Assembly (NCBI RefSeq): GCF_048320135.1 | Contig: NZ_CP182947.1 | Location: 4,836,001-4,900,000 of the forward strand | Source: Ideonella_A sakaiensis_A | GTDB lineage: Bacteria; Pseudomonadota; Gammaproteobacteria; Burkholderiales; Burkholderiaceae_C | Direction of reading: 5' to 3' | Length of the DNA stretch: 64,000 nucleotides | Shown here: positions 16,519 through 26,055 of the stretch, in pieces | Layout of the letters: every line of letters starts with the position of its first letter | Position numbering within the stretch: the stretch's first letter is position 1 | Translations under genes and position numbers: made by a program | Notes under the pieces: model-generated | Databases searched by the model: none | What the model was told of the DNA's origin: nothing | What the model saw: only the letters and a program-made list of their open reading frames with translations

Positions 16519-17024
16519 TGGGGCTCTTCCTTTCTGTAATATTGATGGTATTTTAGTAAAATGCTTCGGCAATGGTTTGTATTTCTCATGCTAGGCAAGT
16601 TGGTATAATTTGTTGCGGCGAATTAATGGTTGTCTAGAGCAACTTTGGGGGCAACTCGCAATCGAATCTGCAGGCGCCTTATTTTTAGAGGCCCAGCGCC
16701 CAGAATGCGGTGACCGTCCCGCCAATCAACAGCAACGCGATCCCTCGACCTCAGCGCCAATGCCTCACCCTTGCGAGTGGCCGGCGCGGGGCCGATCCCC
16801 ATGATGTGTAGCGTGGGCAGAAAGCAGCGGCGCGGACGGCCATCGTTGAGGCCCGATGCGTTGTCATTGGATCAACTGCATGTGCGTGGCCGAGTGGCCC
16901 TGTTCATGAAGCACTGCTGCTCCGCTGTCGCGATCTCCGCCGACGGATATTTTCCCGCTACCACGCCCTCGGCGATCAGCCGCAACCCGCTTAGCGTTGA
17001 TACAGAAATCCATATCCTGGTCGC
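16519..17024. other. Island right-end region without a gene
   Basis: The first 150 bp are A/T-rich and hold the right copy of the 19-bp near-repeat (16638-16656), which I take as the probable island end. Just beyond, on the minus strand, 19 codons ending at a stop at 16685-16687 encode a membrane-like tail (GIALLLIGGTVTAFWALGL) and are cut off upstream by another stop, so this is at most a gene remnant. No copy of the tRNA-Leu 3' end was found here. Confidence 0.5.
16638..16656 (+). repeat. Right copy of 19-bp near-repeat
   Basis: AGCAACTTTGGGGGCAACT, 16/19 identical and co-directional with the copy at 8548-8566. If both mark element ends, the island is about 8.2 kb. Confidence 0.5.
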
Positions 17025-17345
17025 ATGAAGCCCACGCTGAACCTCATCGACCAACTCCTGGCCGATGCCAAAGCCCTCGCAGCCTGGCAACGCACGAGCC
17101 TGACCCGGGTGATCGAGGAAGGCCTGCAACTACGGCTTCGTGCCGAAGCAGATTCCACCAAGCGCACCCGGATCCGCCTGCCGCTCTTGAGGGCCGGGGC
17201 GGTCTATTGGAAGGTCTGAGCCCGCTGAGCAACAAGGCGCTGCTCGAGGCGCTGGGGATAACGCCTGACGTCAACGTGCTGGTCGTCGCCTCGCGCACCG
17301 ACCATTCGCATCATGGAGTGGCGCGCGCGCTGGCACGGGGAGACG
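17025..17345 (+). pseudogene. Broken vapB antitoxin and truncated vapC toxin
   Basis: The frame at 17025 opens with a VapB-type ribbon-helix-helix antitoxin (LNLIDQLLADAKALAA, RTSLTRVIEEGLQLRLRAEA) but ends early at 17219. Its natural continuation, EGRGGLLEGLSPLSNKALLEAL, lies one frame over from about 17190, so one base has been lost. That second frame runs into a VapC PIN-domain start (TPDVNVLVVASRTDHSHHGVARA) that carries ATA where a start is expected and loses family similarity before the IS21 left end. I found no rest of vapC to the right of the element. Both genes are probably dead. Confidence 0.75.
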
Positions 17346-17501
17346 CTCGGAGCCGCCGATATCGGTGCCACCTCGACGCTTGGTTGGCGACAATGATCTT
17401 GGCCGGCTGACGACAACTATCTTGGCCGGTTGAGGCCGAAGCCGGCAGGTCCGGGACGCGGGGCTTACCGTGGGGTCATCGAACACGTCGAGACCCCGGA
17501 A

Positions 17502-18995
17502 ATGCCCGGCAAGAGAATCACGGACCACCAAGTGCTCAAGTACAAACAACATCGCAACAAACTCCCGCAGGTGGCGGCCGCCGCCAAGGCGGGAATCAGC
17601 GAACGCAGTGCGCGACGCATCGAAGATGCCGGTCAACTGCCTTCGCAACGGCCAGCCAGGAGCTGGCGGACCCGATCGGATCCACTGGCCGAGGTGTGGG
17701 AGGCTGAAGTCGTCCCGCTGCTGCGGGCGGACGCGCAACTCAACGCCGTGACGCTGCTGGAGGAACTGCAGCGCCGGCATCCTGGCCAGTACGGAGGTGC
17801 CGTGCTTCGTACGCTGCAGCGCCGCGTCCGCCAGTGGCGCGCCGTGCATGGCGCCGAACGCGACGTTTACTTCGCCCAGGAGCATCCGCCAGGCAGACTG
17901 GGACTGTCCGACTTCACCGTCGCCGACGACCTGCAGGTGAAGATCGACGGGGTCGCTTTCGATCACCGGCTGTACCAGTTCGCGCTCGCGCATTCGGGAT
18001 GGCGGCACGCCGTCGTTCTCACTGAAGGCGAGAGCTTCGCCGCGTTGTCCGGCGGACTACAGGCCGCGCTGTGGCGGCTGGGCGGGGTGCCGGAGGAGCA
18101 TCGCACCGACAGCCTGTCGGCGGCGTTCAACAACCTGGCCGAGGCGCAGGAGCTGACCCGCCGGTACGAGGGTCTGTGCCAGCACTACGGCATGCGCGCG
18201 AGCCGCTGCAATCCGAGCCAGTCGCATGAGAACGGCTCCATCGAGTCGCGACACGATTCGCTCAAGACCGCGCTCGACCAGGCGTTGCGGTTGCGCGGTA
18301 CCCGTCGCTTCGACGAGCGCGCCGACTACGAGGCCTTCGTCGAGACCATCGTGCAGCGATTCAATGCCCGCGCCGTCACCCGGCTGGCCGTCGAGCGGAC
18401 CATGCTACGGCCGCTGCCGGCGCGCCGCACGGCTGAGTACGAGGAGTTCCCGGCGCGGGTCAGCAAATACGCCATCTTCACCGTCAAGGGCGTGCAGTAC
18501 AGCGCGCCAAGCCAACTGATCGGACACCGCCTGACGGTTCGCCAGTATGCGCAGCACATCGAGTGCTGGCTGGGCGGCCAATGCGTGCTCGAGCGCAGCC
18601 GCGCGACCCACCGCGACGGCCAGCGGCACCCGCGCAACATCGACTATAGGCACCTGGTGGCCGCGCTCAGGCGCAAGCCCGGCGCCTTCGCCCGCTGGGT
18701 GCTGCGCGATGCGGTATTCCCCCGCGACATCTACCGCCGCACCTGGGAACGCCTGTCAGCAGCACTTGCAGAGCGCGAAGCCTGCAAGACGATCGTGGGC
18801 CTGCTCTCGTTGGCCGCCGACGGCCATGAGGCACAACTCGCCGAGGAACTTGAGCAGCTGATCGAGCTCGACCAATTGCCCGATCTGAATGCGCTGAGCG
18901 CGCTACTGAAACCGCCCATCGTCGAATTGCCGGCGGTGTCGGTGCAGTTGCCGCCGCTGCAGGACTACGACGTACTGATCGAGGTGTCGCCATGA
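17502..18995 (+). CDS. istA: IS21 family transposase IstA
   Basis: DDE transposase of 497 aa. An N-terminal helix-turn-helix segment (HQVLKYKQHRNKLPQVAAAAKAGISERSARR) precedes the integrase core. The acidic triad can be placed at LSDFTVADD, EHRTDSLSAAFNN and the Glu of SHENGSIESRH. A C-terminal beta-barrel-like domain follows (VSKYAIFTVKGVQYSAPS). The frame extends upstream to a TTG at 17430 inside the terminal repeat; the ATG at 17502 (MPGKRITDHQVL) is preferred. It is full length with no internal stop. Confidence 0.93.
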   Translation: MPGKRITDHQVLKYKQHRNKLPQVAAAAKAGISERSARRIEDAGQLPSQRPARSWRTRSDPLAEVWEAEVVPLLRADAQLNAVTLLEELQRRHPGQYGGAVLRTLQRRVRQWRAVHGAERDVYFAQEHPPGRLGLSDFTVADDLQVKIDGVAFDHRLYQFALAHSGWRHAVVLTEGESFAALSGGLQAALWRLGGVPEEHRTDSLSAAFNNLAEAQELTRRYEGLCQHYGMRASRCNPSQSHENGSIESRHDSLKTALDQALRLRGTRRFDERADYEAFVETIVQRFNARAVTRLAVERTMLRPLPARRTAEYEEFPARVSKYAIFTVKGVQYSAPSQLIGHRLTVRQYAQHIECWLGGQCVLERSRATHRDGQRHPRNIDYRHLVAALRRKPGAFARWVLRDAVFPRDIYRRTWERLSAALAEREACKTIVGLLSLAADGHEAQLAEELEQLIELDQLPDLNALSALLKPPIVELPAVSVQLPPLQDYDVLIEVSP

Positions 18996-19810
18996 GTGCG
19001 ACGACGCTGCCATCCGGGCGCCTGGCGCTGATGCTCACCGAACTGCGACTGCCCACGATCAAGCGACTGGCCGACGACCTGTGCGCGCAGTCCGACCGTG
19101 AGGGCTGGCCCGGACATCGGCTGCTGGAAGCGCTGATGGAGCATGAGATCGCCGAGCGCGAGTTCCGCCGCATCGACCGCCACCGCGCCGAATCCTGCCT
19201 GACGCCGGACAAGCGATTGTCGAGCTTCGACTTCGCGGCGGTACCGAGCGTCTCCAAGGCTCAGGTGATGGCGTTGGCCGAAGGTCATGAGTGGATCGAC
19301 CGCGGCGCCAATGTGCTGCTGTTCGGCCCGCCGGGCGTCGGCAAGAGCCATCTGGTGAGCGGGCTCGGTCACGCACTCGTCGATGCCGGGCGCCGGGTGC
19401 TGTTCACCCGGTGCAGTGACCTTGTACAGCGCCTGCAGGCGGCCCGGCGCGACCTGCGGCTGCCGCAGGAACTGGCCAGGCTCGACCGCTTCGACCTGCT
19501 GATCCTGGACGATCTGAGCTACGTTCGTCGCGATCAGGCCGAGACCTCGGTGCTGTTCGAGTTGATCGCCGAGCGATACGAACGCAAGAGCCTTGCGATC
19601 ACCGCCAACACGCCGTTCTCGCAGTGGAGCGACGTGTTCGTCGACCCGGCGATGACCCTGGCCGCAGTCGACCGGCTCGTGCATCACTCGACGATCTTGG
19701 AAATGAATGTGGAGAGCTATCGCCGACGGGCGGCGCACGCGGCACAGCCCAGCGGGAGAAGGACCAACGCGAGACCGACGACAACTACAGCGACCGACCA
19801 CGCAACCTGA
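18992..19810 (+). CDS. istB: IS21 transposition helper ATPase IstB
   Basis: AAA+ ATPase of 272 aa, related to DnaC, that selects target DNA and activates IstA. Walker A is LLFGPPGVGKSH and Walker B is LLILDDLSY; the C-terminal block DRLVHHSTILEMNVESYRRR is typical of IstB. The start overlaps the istA stop by 4 bp (ATGA). The tail beyond SYRRR is low-complexity (Ala/Thr/Arg) and longer than usual. Confidence 0.93.
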   Translation: MSATTLPSGRLALMLTELRLPTIKRLADDLCAQSDREGWPGHRLLEALMEHEIAEREFRRIDRHRAESCLTPDKRLSSFDFAAVPSVSKAQVMALAEGHEWIDRGANVLLFGPPGVGKSHLVSGLGHALVDAGRRVLFTRCSDLVQRLQAARRDLRLPQELARLDRFDLLILDDLSYVRRDQAETSVLFELIAERYERKSLAITANTPFSQWSDVFVDPAMTLAAVDRLVHHSTILEMNVESYRRRAAHAAQPSGRRTNARPTTTTATDHAT

Positions 19811-19825
19811 GCGCGGGGAAGCCGC

Positions 19826-19894
19826 GGTGGACAAGTCACCTGCCCACAGGACAAGCCTGTGGACAGCCCCTGCGGGGTCCGTGACTTGCCCACC
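19826..19894. repeat. Nested inverted repeats downstream of istB
   Basis: An outer stem GGTGGACAAGTCAC (19826-19839) pairs with GTGACTTGCCCACC (19881-19894) with one mismatch. Inside it CCACAGG (19844-19850) pairs with CCTGTGG (19856-19862). It lies inside the IS right end, between istB and the terminal repeat, and may be a terminator or transposition regulatory structure. Confidence 0.55.
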
Positions 19895-20197
19895 GCTCGA
19901 CGACGAAGGAGATCAACAAAACCAAAACCAAGGCACCGATCAACGACAACTACGCCCACGTTCCACCGGCCAAGATAGTTGTCGTCGAGCGGTCAGGATA
20001 GTTGACGCCGGCCAGACGCTTTTGCCAATGGGTACGGGCGAGCTTTTTGCGGCTGGTCACTGGCCCCGAACATCCTCCATCTGGCAAATCCGGTCGAAAA
20101 AGCTCCCGTGGCGGTCCGATGTCGCTGATGGGTCGAGACCAGCCACCAGCCACCAGCCACCCGGTCCAGGTAGCCGACGCTGGCAACCGGCCCTTGC

Positions 20198-22675
20198 TCA
20201 GCGCGCCACCGACACCGGTGCCGGAGGCAGAGGCTGCCCGCCCGGGCCGGCCTTGAAGGTGAGCGGACTGACCGCAACCTGTTGGCCGACACCCGGCTTG
20301 CTCCAGTCACACACGCCGCCCGGGAAAGCGGTCTGCAGGCGCGCAAGCTGGCTGCCGGTGAAGGTGATACGCGGGTAGTCGCTCGTCGCCAGAGGCTTGA
20401 GCTGGCACTTGAGCACGTCTTCGGCGCGCGGCCCGCCTGCCACCTGCCGCGGCGAGAGCGACGGCTTCAGGAAGCGGTTCGCATCGCAGACCGACATGTC
20501 GAAGACCTTGTTGGTCTGTGCCACGTCCTCCGGCAGCAGGCAGAAGTCGCGGGTGTCGAACGGCCCCGACAGCGGGCGCGCGCTGCGCACCTTCTGCTCG
20601 ATGGCTGCGGTGCTGGTGTCGGCCTTCAGCGCCGTCATCCACTGGTCCATCGCCAGAAAACCCTCCAGACTGAGTGCCGGCGATGGCAGCAGCCCGGTCC
20701 GTGCAAAGCGCCACAACGCCTGGTTCTGTGCGTCGCCCGCTGCCGCGGTGATGCGGTCGCGGATGGCCCAGCTGAACCACTGGTGGTGGATCGGGATGCT
20801 GCCCGGCGTCGCGCCCGGCGGCACGTTGGCCGGCAGGTTCGAGTCGTCCCATCCGCGCAGGTCGATAATCGCCGTCTTGGCCAGTTGCTTGCCGCTGGCG
20901 ACGATGCCTGCACGGTAGGCGATGTCGAGCGCCGCGGTGTCGGCCGTCGTGCGCTGCGCCCGCGGAGTCGAATCACGGTCCAGGCCGCCGATCACCTCGT
21001 TCAGCGTGACGAATTCCTCGGCGGTGATCGTCTGGGCGAGCAGTGCACGCAATCCGTACTGCACACCGACGTTGTCGCGTGGGTCCACCGGCACGTTTTC
21101 GCCCGGCACCTTGCCGAAGATCGGCTCGCCCCAGGCCGTCGCATTGCAGCGCGGCAGGTTGGCGGTGGCCACCGGGTTGGCGGGGTCGTAGACCGCGCTG
21201 TTCGGCAGCTCGCAGTTGTTCACGACAGTCGACGACTGGGTGATCGCGCCGGTCGCGTTGTTGCTGACCAGGCGCTGCTGGTAGAGGCCTGCCTTGGCAT
21301 TGCTGCCGAAGGCGTTGTTCCAGGCGTGGCAGGCGGTCTGGTCGGGGTGGCCGTTGATGGCGCTTTTCTTGGCGTCGATCTCGGCCTGGGTCAGCCCGGT
21401 CCACAGGCCCAGGACGGCCGGCTTCTGGTAGGCCTCGACGAGCAGCACGCAGTCGCCCACCTCCAGGCCGGTGGTTTCCGAATCCGGGTAGGTGCAGGTG
21501 GTGACCACGCCGTCGAGAATGCCCGGGTTGAACGAAGCGTTCATGTTCGAGTTGATCGAGCCGCCCGAGCATCCGGTGCCGATCATGAATTTGACCGGCC
21601 CGTAGCTGTCGCCGATGTGTTCCTTCATCATCATCGTCGTCTCGCTCATCAGCACGCGGTTCGAATTGCGCGCTGAGTCGCTCATGCTGTTGGTGGCGTA
21701 CAGGTAGCCCCGCTTGAGCTGTTCTTCGGCGGACGTCCAGCTTCCCTGCGGCCGGATCTGGCGCCGCGGCTGGCCGGTACTGGAGCCGAACGAATACCAG
21801 ACCTTGCCGTTCCATCCCGACTGCGGTGCCACCGGGTTCCACGGCTGGGCCGGGTTGGTGAGCACGGCAATGTCGTAGATGCCGCGGTTCAAGGTGCCGC
21901 GCTCGACACGCACGATGAAGGGCACGGTGACGCCGCTGTCGGTGGTGGTGGTGGCCAGGTCGACCGGGGTTACACCCACCGTGTAGGGCTTGAAGCAGCC
22001 GTTGGCGGGCGCGGCAGGTTGGGTGGGCACCGTGGTGGCGGTTGCGGAAACGCTCCACACCGGATCAGGCAGGCCGCCGGTGCAGCCGGTCGGGTTGGCC
22101 GCGCTCAGTGGAGCCGAGGTCGTGCGGTAGTAGAACTTCGTTTCGGTGGCGATGTTGCAGTTGGCGTCTGCCGTGCCGGCGAGCCCGCTGGCCACCGTGG
22201 CTGGGGTATTGCCGTTGACGGCCACCGGTGTCGGTGTGGCGCAGAAGAACGGCGTGACGCGGGCGCCGGAAATCACGGCGGCGCCGGGTGCTGCGTTGGT
22301 GAGGGTCAATTGCGCGGCACGGGCATTGTTGACTTGCGCCACCAGCAGGTTCTCCCCCGCGGCGAGGCCGCTGACGAGGCCGGTGATCCGCCCATCGGCG
22401 CGCTTCGCGAAGGCGGTGGTGATGTCGCGGCTGCCGACCATCACGTTCAGCCCGCTGGCATCCGTGCCGGCCGGGGCCACGATCTCGACCAGGGCGTCGC
22501 CGCCGCTGACCAGATCGGCGCGCGTGGACAGGGTGCGGATCTGAACCGGATCCTGGGGATCGTCGCTGCTGCTGCAGGCGGTCAGCGCCAGCACTGCGCT
22601 GCCGGTGCCGAACAGGGCTGCGAAGCGCAGGCCGCGCTGCAAGCGGCTCGATCGCGGGATGGGGCGATTGGTCAA
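20198..22675 (-). CDS. DUF6351-type secreted lipoprotein with hydrolase-like core
   Basis: 825 aa. An N-terminal export signal ends in the lipobox LTAC (31-34), so Cys34 should be lipidated and the protein anchored in a membrane facing the periplasm or outside. A beta-rich N-terminal domain follows, then a large domain with GTGCSGGS near residue 370, which resembles the nucleophile elbow of alpha/beta hydrolases. Many Cys residues in the large domain suggest disulfides. I recall this layout as the DUF6351 family common in betaproteobacteria, whose function is not established. It is monocistronic, its 3' end faces the IS21 right end, and it is divergent from the gene at 23022. The substrate is unknown; polyester or ester hydrolysis is only a guess. 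Confidence 0.75.
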   Translation of the reverse strand: MTNRPIPRSSRLQRGLRFAALFGTGSAVLALTACSSSDDPQDPVQIRTLSTRADLVSGGDALVEIVAPAGTDASGLNVMVGSRDITTAFAKRADGRITGLVSGLAAGENLLVAQVNNARAAQLTLTNAAPGAAVISGARVTPFFCATPTPVAVNGNTPATVASGLAGTADANCNIATETKFYYRTTSAPLSAANPTGCTGGLPDPVWSVSATATTVPTQPAAPANGCFKPYTVGVTPVDLATTTTDSGVTVPFIVRVERGTLNRGIYDIAVLTNPAQPWNPVAPQSGWNGKVWYSFGSSTGQPRRQIRPQGSWTSAEEQLKRGYLYATNSMSDSARNSNRVLMSETTMMMKEHIGDSYGPVKFMIGTGCSGGSINSNMNASFNPGILDGVVTTCTYPDSETTGLEVGDCVLLVEAYQKPAVLGLWTGLTQAEIDAKKSAINGHPDQTACHAWNNAFGSNAKAGLYQQRLVSNNATGAITQSSTVVNNCELPNSAVYDPANPVATANLPRCNATAWGEPIFGKVPGENVPVDPRDNVGVQYGLRALLAQTITAEEFVTLNEVIGGLDRDSTPRAQRTTADTAALDIAYRAGIVASGKQLAKTAIIDLRGWDDSNLPANVPPGATPGSIPIHHQWFSWAIRDRITAAAGDAQNQALWRFARTGLLPSPALSLEGFLAMDQWMTALKADTSTAAIEQKVRSARPLSGPFDTRDFCLLPEDVAQTNKVFDMSVCDANRFLKPSLSPRQVAGGPRAEDVLKCQLKPLATSDYPRITFTGSQLARLQTAFPGGVCDWSKPGVGQQVAVSPLTFKAGPGGQPLPPAPVSVAR

Positions 22676-23021
22676 GTCATGCTCCTGGGGGTGCCTGCTG
22701 AGGCAGTGAATATGAGAGCCGTTTCTTGCAGGGCTCCTGGCCTCTTGCCAGTGTCGCGGCCTGCGCTGTCAGGCGATGCGGCGCGTCTGAAAACGGCCGG
22801 GCCCAGTCTATGGCGCTGCTGTTGTCCTGCTACGCGGTACAAACCCTTTGAACGGTGATGCAGCAAGCGGCTCCAGCGTCAGTGCCCCTGCAGCCCCTGC
22901 TCGCCTGCGCCGGCTTTTCGAACGTCACCCGAGCCGATGCCCGACAGCTTGACGCCGATAATGCGGGCGTCGCGCCACGACATCCGGGCGCCCATCCCCG
23001 CTCTACCTGCCAAGGCGCCCG
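22676..23021. other. 346-bp divergent intergenic region
   Basis: Lies between two divergent genes for exported proteins and should contain both promoters. I see no gene, tRNA or strong repeat in it. Confidence 0.5.
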
Positions 23022-24590
23022 ATGAAAAATTTCTTCATCCTTGCTTCCCTTTGGGCCGCGTGCGCCGTCGCCGTTGCTGCTGCCCCCACCGAATGCGACA
23101 AGGAGAAATTCGACTACCAGGTCGACGGCCGTGACATATCGATCAACCATTGCTATTTCAAGGTCGCCCAGGACGGCAGGCATTTCGACCAGGAGATGAA
23201 GGCGGGCCGGCAGTATGTCGGGATCTACGACTTCACCAACCGCGAGTGGTTGCTCGAGCCGGTTCACAAAAGCGTCACGACGTTCCAGAAAGACCGGTTT
23301 CTGACCCTCGGTCACGACGAGCGTTTCTACCGCTACTACGATCTGAAGACGAAGGCCTTCTCGAACTCGAACATCAGCCGGATCGTTCCGTATCCGTATG
23401 CCGCGGGTGACAAGCATGTCTGGAGTGTCTTCGAGCTGGACGGCGACTCGACCCACATCGGGCTGTACAACTTCCGCGATGGGTCGATCTACAAGTCGCT
23501 GAAGAATGTCGACAAGGACATCGGCGGTGGCGAGGCGCGGCCGATCAAGCCGGTCTATACCGCCCGGGAGGGCGGCTATATCGTGCGCCAGGTCCGCCCC
23601 GATGGATCGAAGTATTACAAGGCCTATTCCGATGCGGCCGAAGAGCTCACCGGCGAAATCGATGCGGCAAGGGTGTATCCGTTTGCGATCTCGATCAGGG
23701 AAGGCCGCAACGCGATCGGCAGCAGCTATGTCTTTTTCGAGAAGGTCGACGAGAACCGGAAACTGTTCTGGCCGATCTTCTTCGACGACACGACCCTGCT
23801 GAAGCGGCCCGACAATCTGCGTGGCATACGGGTCGACCACACCGAGCCGAGTCTGAGCAGATTCAGCGGGCTCGACGAATTCATCATCGAATTCAGCGAC
23901 AGCCGCTATCTGGGCTACCAGAAGGCCAGCATCCCCGAGGACATCGGCGATCGCATCGCCTTCTTCTCCGACCAGTCGCGCAAGCTGGTCGATGCCGAGT
24001 TGGTGGATCTGCCGACGCCGCTGGTCACCGGCGCGCATTTCACGTCGAAACGACGCATCCTGGTGTTCGAGGACCGGATCGAATTGCCGCATCTGAAGAA
24101 GTCGTTCAAGTCCAGGCCCGAACTCCAGGCCTTCCTCGATGACCGGCTGGCCAACATCGAGAAGCTTGCCGCCGACGAGAAGCGCGAACACGAAAAGTCG
24201 ATGCAGGCGTTTGCCGCGAGGCAGAAGGAGAAGGAGAAGGCGAACAAGCCGATGACGGCGCAGGAATTCATCGAGCGGATGCACCAGCACGGGCCGAGCA
24301 CCGAATCGCTGCAGGCGTTCTACTACGACGTCGGTGTTTATTGCCAATACCGCGGCCCGCGCTGCTCCGCCTACCAGGCGCAATACCGGGCGATGGAGAA
24401 CTCGCGCAACCAGGCCAGCGAACTGGCCAACCAGCGGCGCATCAACAGCTACGCCAGCGGCGGTGGCGGGGGTGCCAGCGCCAGCACGCGTGCCCCGTCC
24501 GAGTCCACCGAGCGCTACAACGCGGCGGTCAAGCGCGCCGCCGACAAGGAACGCGACCGCGTCCGGGACGAGCAATGGAAAAAGAGGTGA
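23022..24590 (+). CDS. Exported protein of unknown function with charged coiled-coil tail
   Basis: 522 aa. The N-terminus (MKNFFILASLWAACAVAVAAA) is a signal peptide, so the protein goes to the periplasm or beyond. Residues from about 25 to 370 look beta-rich, with aromatic-containing repeats such as VGIYDFTNREWLLEP and HIGLYNFRDGSIYKS; these are reminiscent of WG/Kelch-like blades, but no family is recognised. Residues about 370-420 are a Lys/Glu-rich coiled coil. The tail has two close Cys (YCQYRGPRCSAY), a Gly/Ser-rich linker and a basic end. It converges on the sensor kinase gene 52 bp away and has no clear operon partner. Confidence 0.65.
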   Translation: MKNFFILASLWAACAVAVAAAPTECDKEKFDYQVDGRDISINHCYFKVAQDGRHFDQEMKAGRQYVGIYDFTNREWLLEPVHKSVTTFQKDRFLTLGHDERFYRYYDLKTKAFSNSNISRIVPYPYAAGDKHVWSVFELDGDSTHIGLYNFRDGSIYKSLKNVDKDIGGGEARPIKPVYTAREGGYIVRQVRPDGSKYYKAYSDAAEELTGEIDAARVYPFAISIREGRNAIGSSYVFFEKVDENRKLFWPIFFDDTTLLKRPDNLRGIRVDHTEPSLSRFSGLDEFIIEFSDSRYLGYQKASIPEDIGDRIAFFSDQSRKLVDAELVDLPTPLVTGAHFTSKRRILVFEDRIELPHLKKSFKSRPELQAFLDDRLANIEKLAADEKREHEKSMQAFAARQKEKEKANKPMTAQEFIERMHQHGPSTESLQAFYYDVGVYCQYRGPRCSAYQAQYRAMENSRNQASELANQRRINSYASGGGGGASASTRAPSESTERYNAAVKRAADKERDRVRDEQWKKR

Positions 24591-24642
24591 CCGACGCGCT
24601 GACATGAGCGCGTAGCGGATCGGTCCCTTCCTGCCGCGCCAA

Positions 24643-26055
24643 CTACGCCGCGATCAGCAAGCGCACGCTGGCATCCAGCCCCTCGACCCGGCCGCCACGC
24701 ATCCGGTTCTCCAGCGCGATCATCCCCTGCAGCGATTCGACAATCTCCTTGCAGATCGTCAACCCCAGCCCCGATCCGCTGCGCACATCGCCAGCGGCAA
24801 ACGGCTGAAACAGCCGTTGCCGTTGATCGTCGGAGATGCCGGGCCCTGAATCGGAGATCGTCAGCGTTGCCGTGTGGCCATCGTTGGCAAGCCGCACCGC
24901 GAGGCTGCCGCCGGCTGGCGAATGCTTGATCGCGTTGTGCAGCAGGTTGCGGCTCAGTTCCTGCAGTGCCCATTCGTGTGATCGCACCGGCGCCGGGCGG
25001 GTGTCGATCTCGAAATCGAGCTGATGGTCGGCGATCAGCGCCGACAGGTCGAGTGCGACTGCACGGACGATCGTGGCCCAGTCGACGACCGGTGCGTCGC
25101 CTTGCTGGCGCAGCTGTTCGATTTTTGCCAGCGACAGCATCTGGTTCGCGAGCTGGGTCGCGCGGTCGACGGTCTGGTTGATTTCGCGCAGCGCGTCGTC
25201 GGCGGCGATGTCATTGCGCAGCGCCGATTGCACCTGCGTCTTCAGCACTGCGAGCGGTGTGCGCAGCTGGTGAGCGGCATCGCGGACAAAGCGTTTCTGG
25301 TGTTCGAGCAGCAGTTGCAGCCGCGCCATCACTTGGTTCGTCGCATCGATCAGCGGCAGCAGTTCGCGCGGCGCATCGGCTGCGGTGATCGGCGCCAGCT
25401 CGCCCTCGGGGCGGCGGGCGAGCTCGCCGCTCAGGCGGCGCACCGGCAGCGTCGCGCGCTGCACGACGATCACGACGACCAGCGCAATCACCGCGATCAG
25501 CCCGAGCTGGCGCAGCAGCGTATTGGTCAGCAGCTGCTGTGCCAGCGTGCGCCGCAGCTCGAGCGTCTCGGCGACCTGGATCGTCGCCATGCCAAGGCCG
25601 TCGGTGCCTGCTACCGGCTGCAGCAGCACCGCCATCCGAACCGGGTCGCCGCGGTAACTGTCGTCGTAGAAATCGACCAGCGCCGCGTAAGGCCCCTTCA
25701 GCGGCACCTTGCCATGCCAGGCCGGCAGGTCCTCGAAGCCCGAGACCATTTCGCCGTTGAAGCCGGTCACCTTGTAGTACAGGCGGCTGCGGTTGTCGGC
25801 CTCGAACGGCTCGAGCGCCGAATACAGCATCGTCGAATTGAGCCGCGCACCGGTGCCGCTGCCGCTGACCTCGAGCATCTCGCCGATCGATTTCGCCGTC
25901 GCGAGCAGCGTGCGGTCGTAGGCGGTGTCGGCGGCCTCGAGTGCCTGCAGATACAGGCTGACCGCATTGATCACGACGACGATCGTCACCGGTACCAGGA
26001 TGCCGACCATCAGCCGGCGGCGCAGCGACATGCCGCGGCCGAACAACTTTTTCAT
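24643..26055 (-). CDS. tctE: Sensor histidine kinase, TctE type
   Basis: 470 aa. A first membrane helix (about 15-38) and a second (about 184-199) enclose a periplasmic sensor domain of the 2CSK_N kind found in TctE and QseC. The dimerisation box RDAAHQLRTPLAVLKTQ carries the phosphorylated H262. The ATPase domain has NLLHNAIKHSP (N box), DSGPGISDDQRQRLFQPF (G1/F box) and GSGLGLTICKEIVE (G2). Its ATG overlaps the stop of the response regulator by 4 bp. It is divergent from tctCBA, so it probably senses the tricarboxylate and switches on that operon. Confidence 0.92.
   Translation of the reverse strand: MKKLFGRGMSLRRRLMVGILVPVTIVVVINAVSLYLQALEAADTAYDRTLLATAKSIGEMLEVSGSGTGARLNSTMLYSALEPFEADNRSRLYYKVTGFNGEMVSGFEDLPAWHGKVPLKGPYAALVDFYDDSYRGDPVRMAVLLQPVAGTDGLGMATIQVAETLELRRTLAQQLLTNTLLRQLGLIAVIALVVVIVVQRATLPVRRLSGELARRPEGELAPITAADAPRELLPLIDATNQVMARLQLLLEHQKRFVRDAAHQLRTPLAVLKTQVQSALRNDIAADDALREINQTVDRATQLANQMLSLAKIEQLRQQGDAPVVDWATIVRAVALDLSALIADHQLDFEIDTRPAPVRSHEWALQELSRNLLHNAIKHSPAGGSLAVRLANDGHTATLTISDSGPGISDDQRQRLFQPFAAGDVRSGSGLGLTICKEIVESLQGMIALENRMRGGRVEGLDASVRLLIAA

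Larger units (their letters stand above)
17389..20005 (+). mobile_element. IS21-family insertion sequence with multiple terminal repeats
   Basis: The element carries istA and istB with the 4-bp overlap typical of the family. A perfect 19-bp inverted repeat, GACAACTATCTTGGCCGGT, lies at 17412-17430, with its complement at 19965-19983. Outside it are weaker second copies: GACAATGATCTTGGCCGGC at 17389-17407 on the left and one at about 19989-20005 on the right. Multiple end repeats are a hallmark of IS21. Exact ends are uncertain by a few bases, and I could not confirm a target duplication. Confidence 0.9.

Noticed and set aside
16685..16800. Membrane-like C-terminal tail on the minus strand
   Set aside because: Only 19 codons are open before an in-frame stop; too short to call more than a possible remnant.
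20138..20165. Short ACCAGCC tandem repeat beside the IS21 right end
   Set aside because: Only about three copies in non-coding DNA; too small to support a function or an element boundary.
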